64,000 bases of DNA, taken from Diploscapter coronatus (taxonomy: Eukaryota; Nematoda; Chromadorea; Rhabditida; Rhabditidae). How positions within the stretch are numbered: the stretch's first letter is position 1; the number at the start of each line of letters is the position of its first letter. Where the stretch lies: NCBI GenBank assembly GCA_964036155.1, contig OZ038423.1, positions 50,173,249 through 50,237,248 of the forward strand. Reading direction: 5' to 3'. The notes under the pieces are model-generated. The model was not told the origin of the DNA, ran no database searches, and was given only the letters and a program-made list of their open reading frames with translations. Positions 46,501 to 58,193 of this stretch are shown in pieces. The position numbers and the translations under genes were made by a program.

Positions 46501-49257
46501 TCTCTATCCGTGGGGCTACAAGACGCACACATATCCGCTTGATGTCATGGATTTGGTTCGTTTTCTTATTTTTTTAAAAGATTTTTATTTGAAACTCATA
46601 AGCAGGAAATGTGGCTATGAATTTCTTCATTGACAATTAGCGTCTATTTCGTCATCAATATTTTACCTTGCAACGCAGATCATAAGACGATCTTCATATC
46701 TTTCGAAAACGATACATTTCAATTGGAAAAGCGAGCTTTCTTTCTATCCATTCTTCCGTACAAAACGACAATTTTTAGAAATCAGTTGGAATGAAAATGT
46801 CAGATGCGATTCGGCAATACGGCGGAACGATCTATTCCGTAGTCAATAGTGCCGATTCCCTATGTGAGTGTTCCTTTAATTAATTATATCGATAGGTTTA
46901 TAAAAATAAAGGGAAAGCATTTTATGAAAGTGAAATAGAATGAGTAGAATTGTACGAACGTGTAGAGAAGAGCGAGTAGAATTAAGAGTGAATGTCAGTA
47001 AAAACCAAAGTCTTAACAAAGGGGCATAAACCAGGGGTCCGTCGATTTGGCTAATTTTCACATATATTGTTCAGTTTTTCACGCTGATTCTCGTGGTGCT
47101 ATCCGTTTTTCATACAAATTATCGTATGCAGGATTACGGTAATTCGAAATTTTGACAGATCCGACCTCAGGAAAAAAATCATAACTTTCTTATTTCTGAG
47201 CCAAATCGAATGGGGTTTTCAGCATTAGATAGCCCACGAAAAACTCTACAAATAATGTAACTACGACCACCTGCTACGATCAACAGTTTCCCGGCAAAAA
47301 ATTAATTTCCGAAAAAGTGACCATGACCGACGACGGTTTTTCGCGATTTTGACCCCATCGATGTCTTGGGATACCAGCTGGAAATAGCCTTATTTTATAG
47401 AGAATTAAATTCTGCATCTGAATATGTAATTTTTTCGAAAAATAAGTGTGGATCCTGGGGTCAAATAAACCGTCGAATGTGTAAAATCAGGATGATTTTC
47501 ATGAAAGAAAATTTCAAAAAATCATATCTCCCTGTGTGTACATACTCTAAAATAAGTTCTGGAACAAAAGTTGATCAACTTAAACAGCTTTACAAGATTT
47601 CATGGGAAACTCCGACGTTAACTCACATTACACTTGTAAACACAGTACGGGTATATAGGGTAACTTTTTCCCGCCAAAAATAATTTTAAAAAATCCCTTG
47701 TTATTTTTACATTGTTCCACTACTCAAGATCTACAAAACAAAAAAAGAATCATGAAGTTTAGCCTAATACATAGGGAGATATGAATTTTTTAAAAAATAA
47801 TGTATAAAAAGGCATTATGTTGAATTTGGCTATTAACTTCAAAAAATTCTGGAGCTCATACGATAATAAATCCAGGGTTAGTCCTGGAACGAAAGTTGTT
47901 CACCATGTCCTTCTACATAACATACTGGAAAGACGAATTTTTCCCAACATCATTTACGCGTAAACGTAGTACGGATATATAGGGTAACTTCGAATAGCTT
48001 TTTCCTACCAAAATTAATTTCTAAAAATTTTATTTTTATTTGCGCTATAATCTTCTCGACAAGATCTACAAAATAAAAAAATAATCATTGAATTTGGTTC
48101 AGAAATAAGGAAGTTATGGGGGGCCAAAGTTGACACTATGCAATAATCACCCCGGTTTTACGCATTCGGCGGTTTATTTGACCCCAGGATCCACACTTTT
48201 TTTTTCGAAAAAATTACATATTCAGATGCAGAATTTAATTCTCTATAAAATAAGGCCATTTTCAGCTGGTATCCCAAGACATCGATGGGGTCAAAATCGC
48301 GAAAAACCGTCGTCGGTCATGGTCACTTTTTCGGAAATTAATTTTTTGCCGGGAAACTGTTGATCGTAGCAGGTGGTCGTAGTTACATTATTTGTAGAGT
48401 TTTTCGTGGGCTATCTAATGCTGAAAACCCCATTCGATTTGGCTCAGAAATAAGAAAGTTATGATTTTTTTCCTGAGGTCGGATCTGTCAAAATTTCGAA
48501 TTACCGTAATCCTGCATACGATAATTTGTATGAAAAACGGATAGCACCACGAGAATCAGCGTGAAAAACTGTATATATGGTGTGAAAATCAGCCAAATCG
48601 ACGGACCCCTGTTTATGCCCCTTTGTTAAGACTTTGGTTTTTACTGACATTCACTCTTAAAATCTTACCAGCATCTAAAGTTGATTCTTCTATTGCAAGC
48701 ATTTTTTATAGATGCGGCCTCCGGCGCTTCCGACGACTGGGCGAAGAGCATCGGCATCAAGTACGCCTACACGATCGAATTATCGCCATCCGATATGAGG
48801 CAATGCATAATTTTTTTCAAATTATATCAACAACATGTTTTCTTTGTATTTTTGATCGATTTTCCACTATTTTTGATTTACAAAAGTCGAATTTTCAGTC
48901 AAAACAATGAGGGCTTTGTTCTGGACGAGTCGCAGATCAGTCGAGTTTGCAACGAAATGCTGCCTGCCTTAGACGTGCTCATAAACACGACTTTGAGCGA
49001 ATTCCTAGGTCAGTCAGTTTCTCTGTCATCCATTCTTTACCCCCATTTTCCTTCAACTTACCCGCTGATCACCAATGAACTCATCTATCCACCTACACTC
49101 TGCGCGGTTCCCGAGAAAAAGGGTCTCATCGGTTTCTCCAAGACCACTCGCTCCATCTCGGCAATCCTCTTCTTCTTCAGAACCTTCCTATGCATTCAAA
49201 CAGCTTCCTATCACTTCAACCATAGTCTTCATCTTGACTTACTCAACCACAAACTGA
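43503..49257 (+). CDS. M14 zinc carboxypeptidase CP4 with two GC-AG introns
   Basis: Exons 43503-43645, 44331-44412, 44459-44579, 44886-44983, 45108-45209, 45316-45426, 45503-45624, 46019-46114, 46378-46555, 46779-46863, 48712-48799, 48899-49008 and probably 49181-49257. Hydrophobic signal or anchor at the N-terminus (LPFIVSLILLLHGSS), activation peptide, basic site TRKRRAL, catalytic domain with HSREW, NPDGYEF, LWRKTR, GNRNYP, SLHSFGQ, LYAASGASDDW and YTIEL. Asp at the 255 equivalent predicts basic specificity. The paralogue exon lengths (82 and 88 nt) require donors AACGG|GCAAGT and ATGAG|GCAATG, both GC instead of GT. The last exon is uncertain: the frame used ends in a hydrophobic tail, while another frame runs to 49340 with a basic tail. 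An upstream in-frame ATG exists at 43449. Intron 10 contains a 1.7-kb inverted-repeat element. Confidence 0.88.
46981..48660. mobile_element. Fold-back element with about 510-bp arms in CP4 intron 10
   Basis: The left arm (46981 to about 47495) is matched in reverse complement by the right arm (about 48145 to 48660), from TTAAGAGTGAATGTCAG at the outer ends to TGGATCCTGGGGTCAAATAA at the inner ends. The 650-bp middle holds two tandem related units, each with a GTACGG(G/A)TATATAGGGTAACTT block. No transposase ORF. Parts of the arms recur in CP3 intron 8. Confidence 0.85.
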
Positions 49258-49340
49258 TCACTCGCACTAATATTAATCCACGCGAAGAAAAACCAACAAC
49301 AATCCCAACTAATAAATTTGGCATGGTGAAGAAAGGCTAG

Positions 49341-51021
49341 AATTGAATTGGAGATTTGATGAATTCTCGCGCTTTTATGAGAAGGAAATCATTTTTCTAT
49401 TTTAAAGAAATGGTAGTAATGCCAAATTATGCATTTTGCTTGAAATGAGGCTGGAAAAGAAACAATGAATTAATCGTTCTGAAAGGTGTGCGTATGCTTC
49501 TTCACTATTTTTTCTCATTTTATTTTTTACTCCAAAATTTTTCTCTACATTTCAATCCGTTCAAAACAAAAAATAATCATTTTAGCTCCGGCAAACGATT
49601 ACGGTGTCAAGCTACCTAAAACTGGATAATTATTTCTAAAAGCTACTTATTTTCTAAGAGCTACTTATTTCTAGTTCTATATGGAAGTCTAAGAATTCAA
49701 TCAAACCAATACGATAAAACGGATGAATAAATTCATGGAACTGCAAATAATTATTATCAGTGCAATTATTATCGATCAGGCTCCATTTTTCTGTACATAT
49801 CCATTTTCTACAGACAAGTTTCGACCAAGCGGGTCTAATAATAAATATCCCCGAACCTTGCCTGATGCAAAGGCAGTTGATTTTGAGATGGTTTTGAATT
49901 TTGTCTTCGAGTTTATTGTGGTGTGAAATATTTTTCTCTCTAGTTCTGACCATCTTACCCACTGACTGATGAAATATCGTGATTCCCGTGTCTGTCTGTG
50001 CACTTTTCTTAATCTCAGTTTCTTGTATAATAGTAATTCATTTGTGGCTCTTTATTTGTCCTGTTATGATGCAGAGAAAAAGACGTGTTTTGTTGAAGCG
50101 AAAATGAGAAATGGAGGAAGAAAAAGAGGGGAGGAGAGGAGAAGCTGACGAGCCGGTACTCAGGCAGATTATCGATCGACTGAAGGAATTCTCGAAATTC
50201 TCGACTATCCGGCTGCACTCAGGACGATCTTCGTCTCTCCTGCCATCTGAAAAAAACATCATCGGTGATGTATGTGATTATCAAGAATGAACGAGTATAA
50301 TTTAAATACCAAAAAAAGGTGTATTGGGCAATTTTTAGTAAAGGTATGCATAGAAATACCAGAATGTCAAAATTAGCATTCGATTTATGCGCTAGAAATC
50401 TTCAGTGAATAACGATATACACTCATTTAGTAGGAAAACTTGGTAATGATATCACTGAAATAGGGGCGAATATTACAAATTGCTGGTTACATCTTAGAGG
50501 CAAACTTATTTTCTATGTATACGCACTGCAGTAGTGTCTTAGCACAAAGCTATGATTATAATTTGAATTAGCGTCTAGAAAATTCTAATAAAGTAGTGGT
50601 TTATCCCATCAGACATGATATCACTTGTAAATTTAGAGTGAAATTTTCATATTCATTTCAGTCTATAATCAGGAATAAGCATTACTGAGTAAAAAAGAAA
50701 TAACGTATTTAATAATATAAAAATATCTTTCAAAACTCTACAAAGCTTGTTAATAAAGTTCCATTATCCGGTCATCTATGTACATATTAGGCAATTCATT
50801 AAATTTATTCAGCTTCAGAACTATTTGTCATTCAATAATATTTCCATGTAAATTTTAAAATGCAAAGTAAAGGGCTACTGTTCTCTATAAGATTCATTGT
50901 ATCGTAACGAGCTCCATCGGTGCGTTTCGTTGACTTTCACTGTTAGTGCTTCGATCATTTTGTATTCTAGATGGCAATATTTTTCTAAAATTACCAAAAT
51001 TATTTTAAAAAATATATAAAA
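49341..51021. other. Intergenic region downstream of CP4
   Basis: Short ORFs on both strands without recognisable domains. Sequence becomes very AT-rich after about 50280. Nothing else seen. Confidence 0.45.
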
Positions 51022-52375
51022 CTAATCATACTTTATGGAGAAAAACTGATAAATAGCCTTGCGACGAGCCGGTGAGCTCAACAAGAGCGATAACGGCATG
51101 TGGAATCCCCAAGATATTGATTCTAATACTCGAAAGAATATCGATGCACCCAACGTGTCAACTTCATTTTTTCCAGTAGAATAAGTTTCTTCTTCAATTG
51201 GGCATCCATTTGTATTTAAATCCATACCATAAACAAAGAAAAGACATACTATTAGGGCAAATAACTAAATAGAAAATTATATTAAGCATGATATTTTAGA
51301 GTGTAGGCAATATCGCATTTATCTATTGAAAGAAGATCTTTAATGAATTATCACTTCACAAAAGTAGAGAATCTTCAAAATGTGCACTACTGATTTCACA
51401 ACTGAGATCATCGAAATAAAATTTATAATATTATTTAGATTCGTAAAATGGATCTGCTCTCGCACGCAGGGAGACGAGTGGAGGTTTTTTCGCAATCGAT
51501 TTTATTTTGATCTTATTTTATTATTATTATCATACGTAGTGAATATGGAGATTATAACAGTGTATTTTTTGAAAATCAATTCTAGAAAAACTAAGAGCAT
51601 TCCCTTATATATTAAGGAAATATTGCATTTAAATAGCCTTACATGGTGCGAAAGTATCGGCGCCATTTGATATAATAACCTTCGATTTTGAGCTCCATAA
51701 CTGTGACTTGAAATCGAACTTAATTTTTGCATTTTTCTAAACATAACAATATAAAGACAAGTTATAATTAATCCAATTATATCAATGACTGATTGTCCAA
51801 TCTAAAAATAATATAATTAATTTGTTTCTATTAATATTATAATAGTGACAAATTTAAAGATACCAAGAAATAAATGCCATATTCACAATGTCCTGTCCAA
51901 ATAACTATCAAATGAACAGCAAGTATCGTAATATTAAATGAAGCCGAAAAAATATAGATAAATCGTATAGAAATTGTCATAGATTTTCTTAAAGTCGCTT
52001 TTAAATAATCACAAGTTAGATAGAAAAAAACTTAATTACTTGCTGGTTAGAAACTTAGAAAGCGATTTTTTATCGAATATAATCGCCATACGTTGAAGTA
52101 CTAAGAATGAATTAAACAATGTAGTTGCAGTACTAGCAATTGGGCTTAGAATTAAACTAGGTACATAAAACCATGATACATAGATTATGAAAAGTTGAAT
52201 AAACAGATAGGATGTTATAATTAGTCGTAGTAGCACCCATATATCGTTTATTTCATCGGGTATTTCACTTATACACATTCCGTATTTTGCTAAAATAATT
52301 CTATCAAGTACGGTGAGCTCAAAAATCATTGTCGGATTTTTATTACTAGCTTTTCTTTAAGAAAATACTGTAAAA
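51022..52375 (-). CDS. Probable seven-transmembrane receptor (nematode chemoreceptor-like), model incomplete
   Basis: Minus-strand exons from 5' to 3': about 52350-52038 (includes NPTMIFELT, VLLRLIITSYLFIQLFIIYV and an LVLQRMAIIF segment like the end of TM3), 51997-51864 (FIYIFSASFNITILAVHLIVIW), 51801-51643 (IIGLIITCLYIVMFRKMQKL and QNRRLLYQMAPIL, like TM5 and loop 3), 51264-51022 (LFALIVCLFFVYG, then SWGFHMPLSLLLSSPARRKA, like TM6 and TM7). The last three exons join in phase 0. The join between the first and second is not clean by phase. Helix order and the LQRM and ARRKA basic ends fit a nematode serpentine receptor; the subfamily is not identified. The two-helix ORF upstream at 52642-53119 may supply the N-terminus of the same gene through a GG|GTTAAC donor. 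Confidence 0.55.
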
Positions 52376-52641
52376 TATCATAATAACTATCAGTAAAACT
52401 TGTTTCGGAAGCTATACAAAATTCAAATATGATTCTGGGTACATACGAGTAAAATTTGAATGCAAACTTCCATCCTACTAAATGTAATCGGACAGTACTT
52501 ATAACTTTTCATGGAGAATAGTCTGTTTTGATTTATCGAAAGCTTCAAAATAAAGCTATACAACGAAGAATGAATAATGAAATTGATCTTTAATTTATTT
52601 TGAAATTTATACTAGTTAAAAGAAATTTTTCGTTAAATACA

Positions 52642-53119
52642 TTAAATTTTGTAAGTTAACCCACGATTCCGAAGTAAATAATCCTGAATAAATACAAAAA
52701 CCGATAGCATTATTAACACAATAAGATTTAAGAAGTAAATTATCGTTAGCCTTTGCAAATGCCATAATATTCTAGAATAATATCCCTGCAATAATGTTTT
52801 TTTTGTTTTAAATTCATAAAATAGATTTAACATACGATTGTTTCTTGTTTCAGAGCATTCATAGAAATTGCAAACAAAAAACTCCATACTGTTAGTACAA
52901 TAATAATTGGTGAACATATAATTATCGTTCCGCCAATTTCATCTTTAGCCCTTGGCATGTTTCCTGTAAAAAAGAAGTAATCTTATGATTATTAAATAAA
53001 CCAAATATATACAAGAGTAACTATTATGCCATACCATCTAAAGTGTCGTTTAGGAGTGAATAATTACAACCTAATTGATGTTTTATCATTCCTCGTATCC
53101 ATTCAAATATTTGATCCAT
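52642..53119 (-). CDS. Two-helix membrane protein or 5' part of the adjacent receptor gene
   Basis: Exons on minus 53119-53035, 52963-52836 and 52785-52642 join in phase to give 118 residues. A short polar N-terminus with a possible N-glycosylation site (NYS) is followed by two hydrophobic helices (IIICSPIIIVLTVWSFLFAI and IIYFLNLIVLIMLSVFVFIQ) and a basic end. Either a small gene of its own or exons 1-3 of the receptor at 51022-52375. Its extreme AT content matches that neighbour. Confidence 0.5.
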
Positions 53120-54306
53120 AATGTGGAATAGGAATATTTTATCAAACAATCAATCACGTTTCGAGACAATGAGACTGAAGTATAGCTAAAAAAAATCATA
53201 TTTATGTATCTCAACATATTCTACACGAAGCGTGTATATTTTTCATAAGATTTCGTATCTCTACTGTCTTGAAGCAAAAATACATATTATACAGCGCAAC
53301 GTTATAATTAACGAATGATTGTCCTTGAAATATCTATCTTCTACATTCGTTTCTGTCTGAACTAAATTATAGTCTACACAAACGAATCTTTCACTAATTA
53401 TAGTTGTGAATTTCAAAATCACATCACTTTTCATGAAATTGTAAAAGAAGTTCAATTCAGACTAATCATAATCACTATTTTTGCATTATCATGACGAGTT
53501 TTGAATTAAGGTTTTACAAAGAAAATATAGATTCTTCTAAAAGAACGCAGCTTATTTGGCTATTGATATTTTAAATTCGAAGCTTTTGTGCCTAAAATCA
53601 ATTCGATTTCAAAGTTTAATATAAAAATTTCACAAACCCATGCATATGAAATTATATTTAATCTTTGATGATTGGTTTCTAGCTCTGTATAATGATTTAA
53701 AATATTCTTGATTTTATCAATATTTATTTAGCAATTTTAGTACACTGACAACGAAACTACATACGGAAAGCGCTTACTATTCATCAAAAGTATAGATTAT
53801 TCTTTTTTTTTACAAAATCACGTCGACTTTCATGATAAAATTAAAATTTGAATACTTGAGAAGAGATAAATCATTGTTGATTTATAATGACGAGAGAATT
53901 TCATTCAATCGGTTATCATGGAATGACCAATTTTTACCTAATCGGACTTTAAAACCTCGAAAATGTGAGTAATTAGTAAATGGAGACAACATAGCGATCA
54001 AAGATCAAAAGGTGAAATTGCACTAGTTTTTTCTTTTCGAAATTACGGAGTGTAAATGACTTGCTCGTTCAATAACAACCATTTCTGCGGACAATTCAGA
54101 CAAGTTCGGTGATTATCGATTCCCCAATTTACTCAACACTGATTCATAGAGGTCAGAAGTTGACATCAGGGAAATTCTCGATTAGTCTCGGAAATTTACG
54201 CATTAATGGTGATCCTTGAAAATTCGACGAGTTTTTTTTTCTTCTCTGAATTTTCAATTATTTCAAATAATAATAAATATTTTTCAGTTTTCAAACAATC
54301 GTCATA
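53120..54306. other. Intergenic region
   Basis: Very AT-rich, no coding signal. A TTTTTCAG acceptor about 20 bp before 54307 may be a trans-splice site for the downstream gene. Confidence 0.45.
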
Positions 54307-57300
54307 ATGTCACTGAAAATATTACTACTCATATTGTGCAACTTTTTAACTGCGTATTCTGATAAAGAGACGACAGTTCACAATATTGCAACAGGTAATG
54401 TTTCTAAAAATGTAATGATGCAAATGATTCAAGTTAAAGATATTAATTCGACAATTTTTAGAATTATCCAAGGAGTTCATTCACTTGGATAGCTCAGCCG
54501 ATTCGTTGCTAAAAGAAACTTACAATGTGATTCGAAGAGTTTTCTGGATCTCGAATAACATGTTCAGTACGAATGAACAGAAATTGCGAGATATCAAGGC
54601 TCTGATGTTACCAGTGATGAAGAGGAAACTCGGTGCCAAAGCATATGGTTTAACAGACGACCAAATTTTCGTAAGCATTTAGGAATTCAGTTGTGAAAGA
54701 CTTTATTTCTTCAATTTTAGTCGCCTCAAATACCATCTTATACGAAACTATTCGAGATGAATATGAAGTGGAATTTCAGACTGATCAAACCCGATGTTCC
54801 AAAAGAAGTTTGAATATAGAAAAATGATGTAATTTTTTGATTATTTTAGGTCCGTGAAATAGAGCACCAGATTAGACAGTTGAAAGTTTCGCGAGACATG
54901 CTCGAATTGGATAAAGAATACGTTCTCAACAAGTTGAAACGGATGCTCAGGAAATTTTCTGAATCTTCACTAACTCGTTACATTCAATTGAAACATGAGT
55001 TTTCCAATAAAAAATCAGAAAAAATAAAAATTACTGGAACTGAAAAGGGGGTAAGTAATTTATTAATTCTTATTTTTCAAAATTAAATGGAAGAGATTCA
55101 GATTAAATCTAGTGAACAATTGATATATCGGAATAAATTGCTTGAAAGTATGATTTTCAGTAGTTAGAAATGATGAGTTCTGCTTTTCTAGATTTCGGCA
55201 AGAAAGTCTACGATGAACTGAGCTTGGTTGCGCCAGCTTTTATTCCATTTCAATACAACGTAATTTGAATTTGCTGAATTTTATAAAATATCTTTTAGTA
55301 TACTAAAATTTTATATTCGATGAATATACCCGATAATGAAAAGTTGAAAATGATCAAGGAAAATTATCTAGCTGGTGTACAGGCCCTTTCACCCACCGTA
55401 TTAACAAAAGAAGAGTCGGAAGAACGATGGGTTTGTTTATGATATTTTCATTAGTATCATGAGTAATGAAAATCTCTTGGAAAAGTCAACGATCATCTAA
55501 ACTACTATTCAGAAATTTTAATGATCAAAATCTAGAAATGATATAATTTTCTTTAGAATTACGTGAAAGAGAACAAAACTTTGGCGATGAATTTCTTCAA
55601 CGAAAGAATGCAAAGATTTGAGCGGAAAGACATTTCTGGAAAAGTGAGCATTATTATTCATCTTCGAATTTAAGTGGTGGTTTACATTAGGTGAGGCAAT
55701 TAAATCAAGATTTAATCGAAGTGACAATGACAATGGAGTTTTACGAATCAACTGAAGAAGAAGCTATTGAAATGATTCGGAAAGCGGCAGAACCTTATTC
55801 GGATGAAGAATTGATGATTTGGGAAGCGACTTTTTACAATACTTGGGTAAGAATTGCTTGCATAAAATTGTTACATTTTTAATCAAAAGATCTAAATCTT
55901 ATAAGAATTCTGTACTGATGAAGTTGATGAAATTATACGAATTTCATTATTAGTTTGAATATCTTAGCAAGAAAAAGTTTCTTAATGAAAATTGAAATTA
56001 TTACCTTCAAAACTATGAATTTAGTATACTGACAACGATACTCCACACGGAAAGCGTTTGCAGATAATTAAAGGTGCAATTATTTTCATCATCAAATACT
56101 CTTACAAACATTTCTAATTTTTTTAGTTTATAAAATACTGGCTATCTTAGACTAATTTTAGAATTTAAACTATCATTTACCAAGTTTAATCAAAATAGTT
56201 CTTATGACTAAAACATGAAAATTGATATTTTAGAAAGTGCTAAACAATACATCATTAAATATTCTCAATGGTCACCGAAACTCGCTATGATTATATTCAA
56301 AGTATTTATAACTAAAATTTTCACATAATATATTTTTTTCTTTCAGAGAAGAAAAGTCGAATATGATTCAAACAAGACCGAAGAGGAGAAAATGAAAATT
56401 CTCAAACCGATGATTATTCAGGAAGAAATGAATCTTACGTATCGTAAGATGAATCAATCTGAAGCTGAAATATATTGGGTAAAATCGTATTGTTGATGTC
56501 GAAATCTGGGAGGTCGAAAATAAGAGAAAAGAATGATTTTAGATCAGCCTTTCTCCTTTTCGCGTACTATTTCTCGACTTTCAAATCACTAAAAAGAAAT
56601 GTGCACCGCTTTGCACCTCCTAGATTTCGTTAGGAACAACGGAGCTAAATTATTGAAAATTGTAATTCTTGCATCCTAGGAGACAGCAAGAATAAAAGAA
56701 ATTGCGAATATTGAAATGTGTACCGAAGAAATTCAACTATTCAAAAATGCTTCGCCAAGAGTAGGTTACAGTATTTTTTAACAAAACTTGGAACACATTG
56801 GATGATATCAATAATTTATGTATCACTATTTGTAAGGGAATTTGGATAATTGGTTCTTCGTAACTCATACTTAAGGGCATAGGGTGTGGTAGGAAAAGAT
56901 TTTCCCCATACTATTTCGTAAGTCAAGAAATGGCGAATTATCCAGACTCAGTATACCCAATACTAGTCAGTACCAGTGTGTTAATCAATCGGTAGTAATT
57001 TTTGAGGAAAACCAATAGGTAATAACAGATACTGAATAGTTTTACGCTGTAATACCGATAAGTTTTGACCAAAAAATGCAATCGATCGGTCAACGCACTA
57101 ATACTATTGATAATCAATCTGTACGGACTGGTATTGGGAATGCTGAGAGACTACCCATTTGTAAAATCATTTATATAGGATAAAATTACTATTTTTCATA
57201 TCCTGACTTCAATGAACAATAACTTTAGATCAAATAATATTTCAGGTGAAACAACTATATAAGGATATAGAAAAAGTTCGTATGACGAATGTATTCTATC

Positions 57301-57407
57301 GAGCTCTACTTGAAAAGAAGATAAGGATGCTCACAAATACTTGGGCAAAATATACAGATGAAGAAGTCGTGGAATATGTCGAAACACTTAGGAAAAGGAC
57401 AAAATAG
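54307..57407 (+). CDS. Secreted helical-repeat protein A, unknown family
   Basis: Exons 54307-54394, 54462-54670, 54721-54807, 54850-55050, 55164-55259, 55299-55430, 55557-55643, 55691-55846, 56347-56478, 56680-56760 and 57246-57407, all in phase; 476 residues. Signal peptide (MSLKILLLILCNFLTAYS), then entirely charged, Glu/Lys-rich predicted helices with almost no Cys. A module repeats three times: a start like V(R/K)QL or VREI, a central F or W pair, and an end like PYSDEELMIWEATFYNTW or KYTDEEVVEYVETL. Many internal exons end on Trp before a phase-0 intron (EERW, YNTW, EIYW). I recognise no domain; SXP/RAL-2 (DUF148) proteins are also small helical secreted nematode proteins, but the match is too weak to claim. 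The next gene is a tandem paralogue. AATAAA at 57499. Confidence 0.8.
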
Positions 57408-58193
57408 AAATCGACTATAAAATCATAGAAAATTATAGTCTGTTGATTCACTTTTTCATAATTAATGCATCAATCTACCATATGTTTACTTATTTGTAAA
57501 TAAATGATGAAATAATTGTGCAATTTGTTTCAGCAAAACTAATATTTTCAATTGTACTTTATGATCGTTTATAAAATGATTTCATAGATAGGGGGCACAA
57601 GCTCTGCCCACTCGGTGAAGTTCAAGTCAAGGAAGGCAATTTTGTCTTTTTTTTTTTTTAAATCCATAACTTTCTATAGCATGAAAAATTCTTCTCCATC
57701 AAATCAATACTGTTCCCTTTACCCATTCTTTAATCTCTGAATCTTAAAAAATCACGTGATTCCCGAGTAGTTAGCCGGAAAAATTAAGATGATGTCAGGA
57801 ATTCTCGATATTTCCATGCGATGGAATGGTTGGAGAGATGGACGTGTTTTAGTTCGTGTCAGCTCATTCATTTTGTCTTTGCAGAAGGCAATTATAGTGT
57901 CTAGACATGACTATCAAGAATTTCATTGCATTGCATTGCACCATAGCAAGTGCTGAGTAACCCTGTCGAACAACTGTCAAAAGTCGCGTCATTATTAGAA
58001 ATTCGAAAGAACGATTGAACAAAAGAAACAAATTGATCAACGATTATCTTATCCCTTTTAAGGAGTGCAAAAGAGTCATGCTAGCCGAACACAGCATTTT
58101 TCACTCAGAAAACGCTGCGTCGGCGACTTTTATTCCATAAAACTCCCATCGTTGATAAACCTGCAAAAATTCGACTTTCAGGACATTTTCAAA
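57408..58193. other. Spacer between the paralogues
   Basis: Holds AATAAA at 57499 and the promoter of the second gene. CGACTTTCAG about 12 bp before the ATG at 58194 looks like a trans-splice acceptor. Confidence 0.45.

Noticed and set aside
47366..47683. 105-residue ORF in CP4 intron 10
   Set aside because: It lies inside the fold-back element and shows no transposase or other domain.
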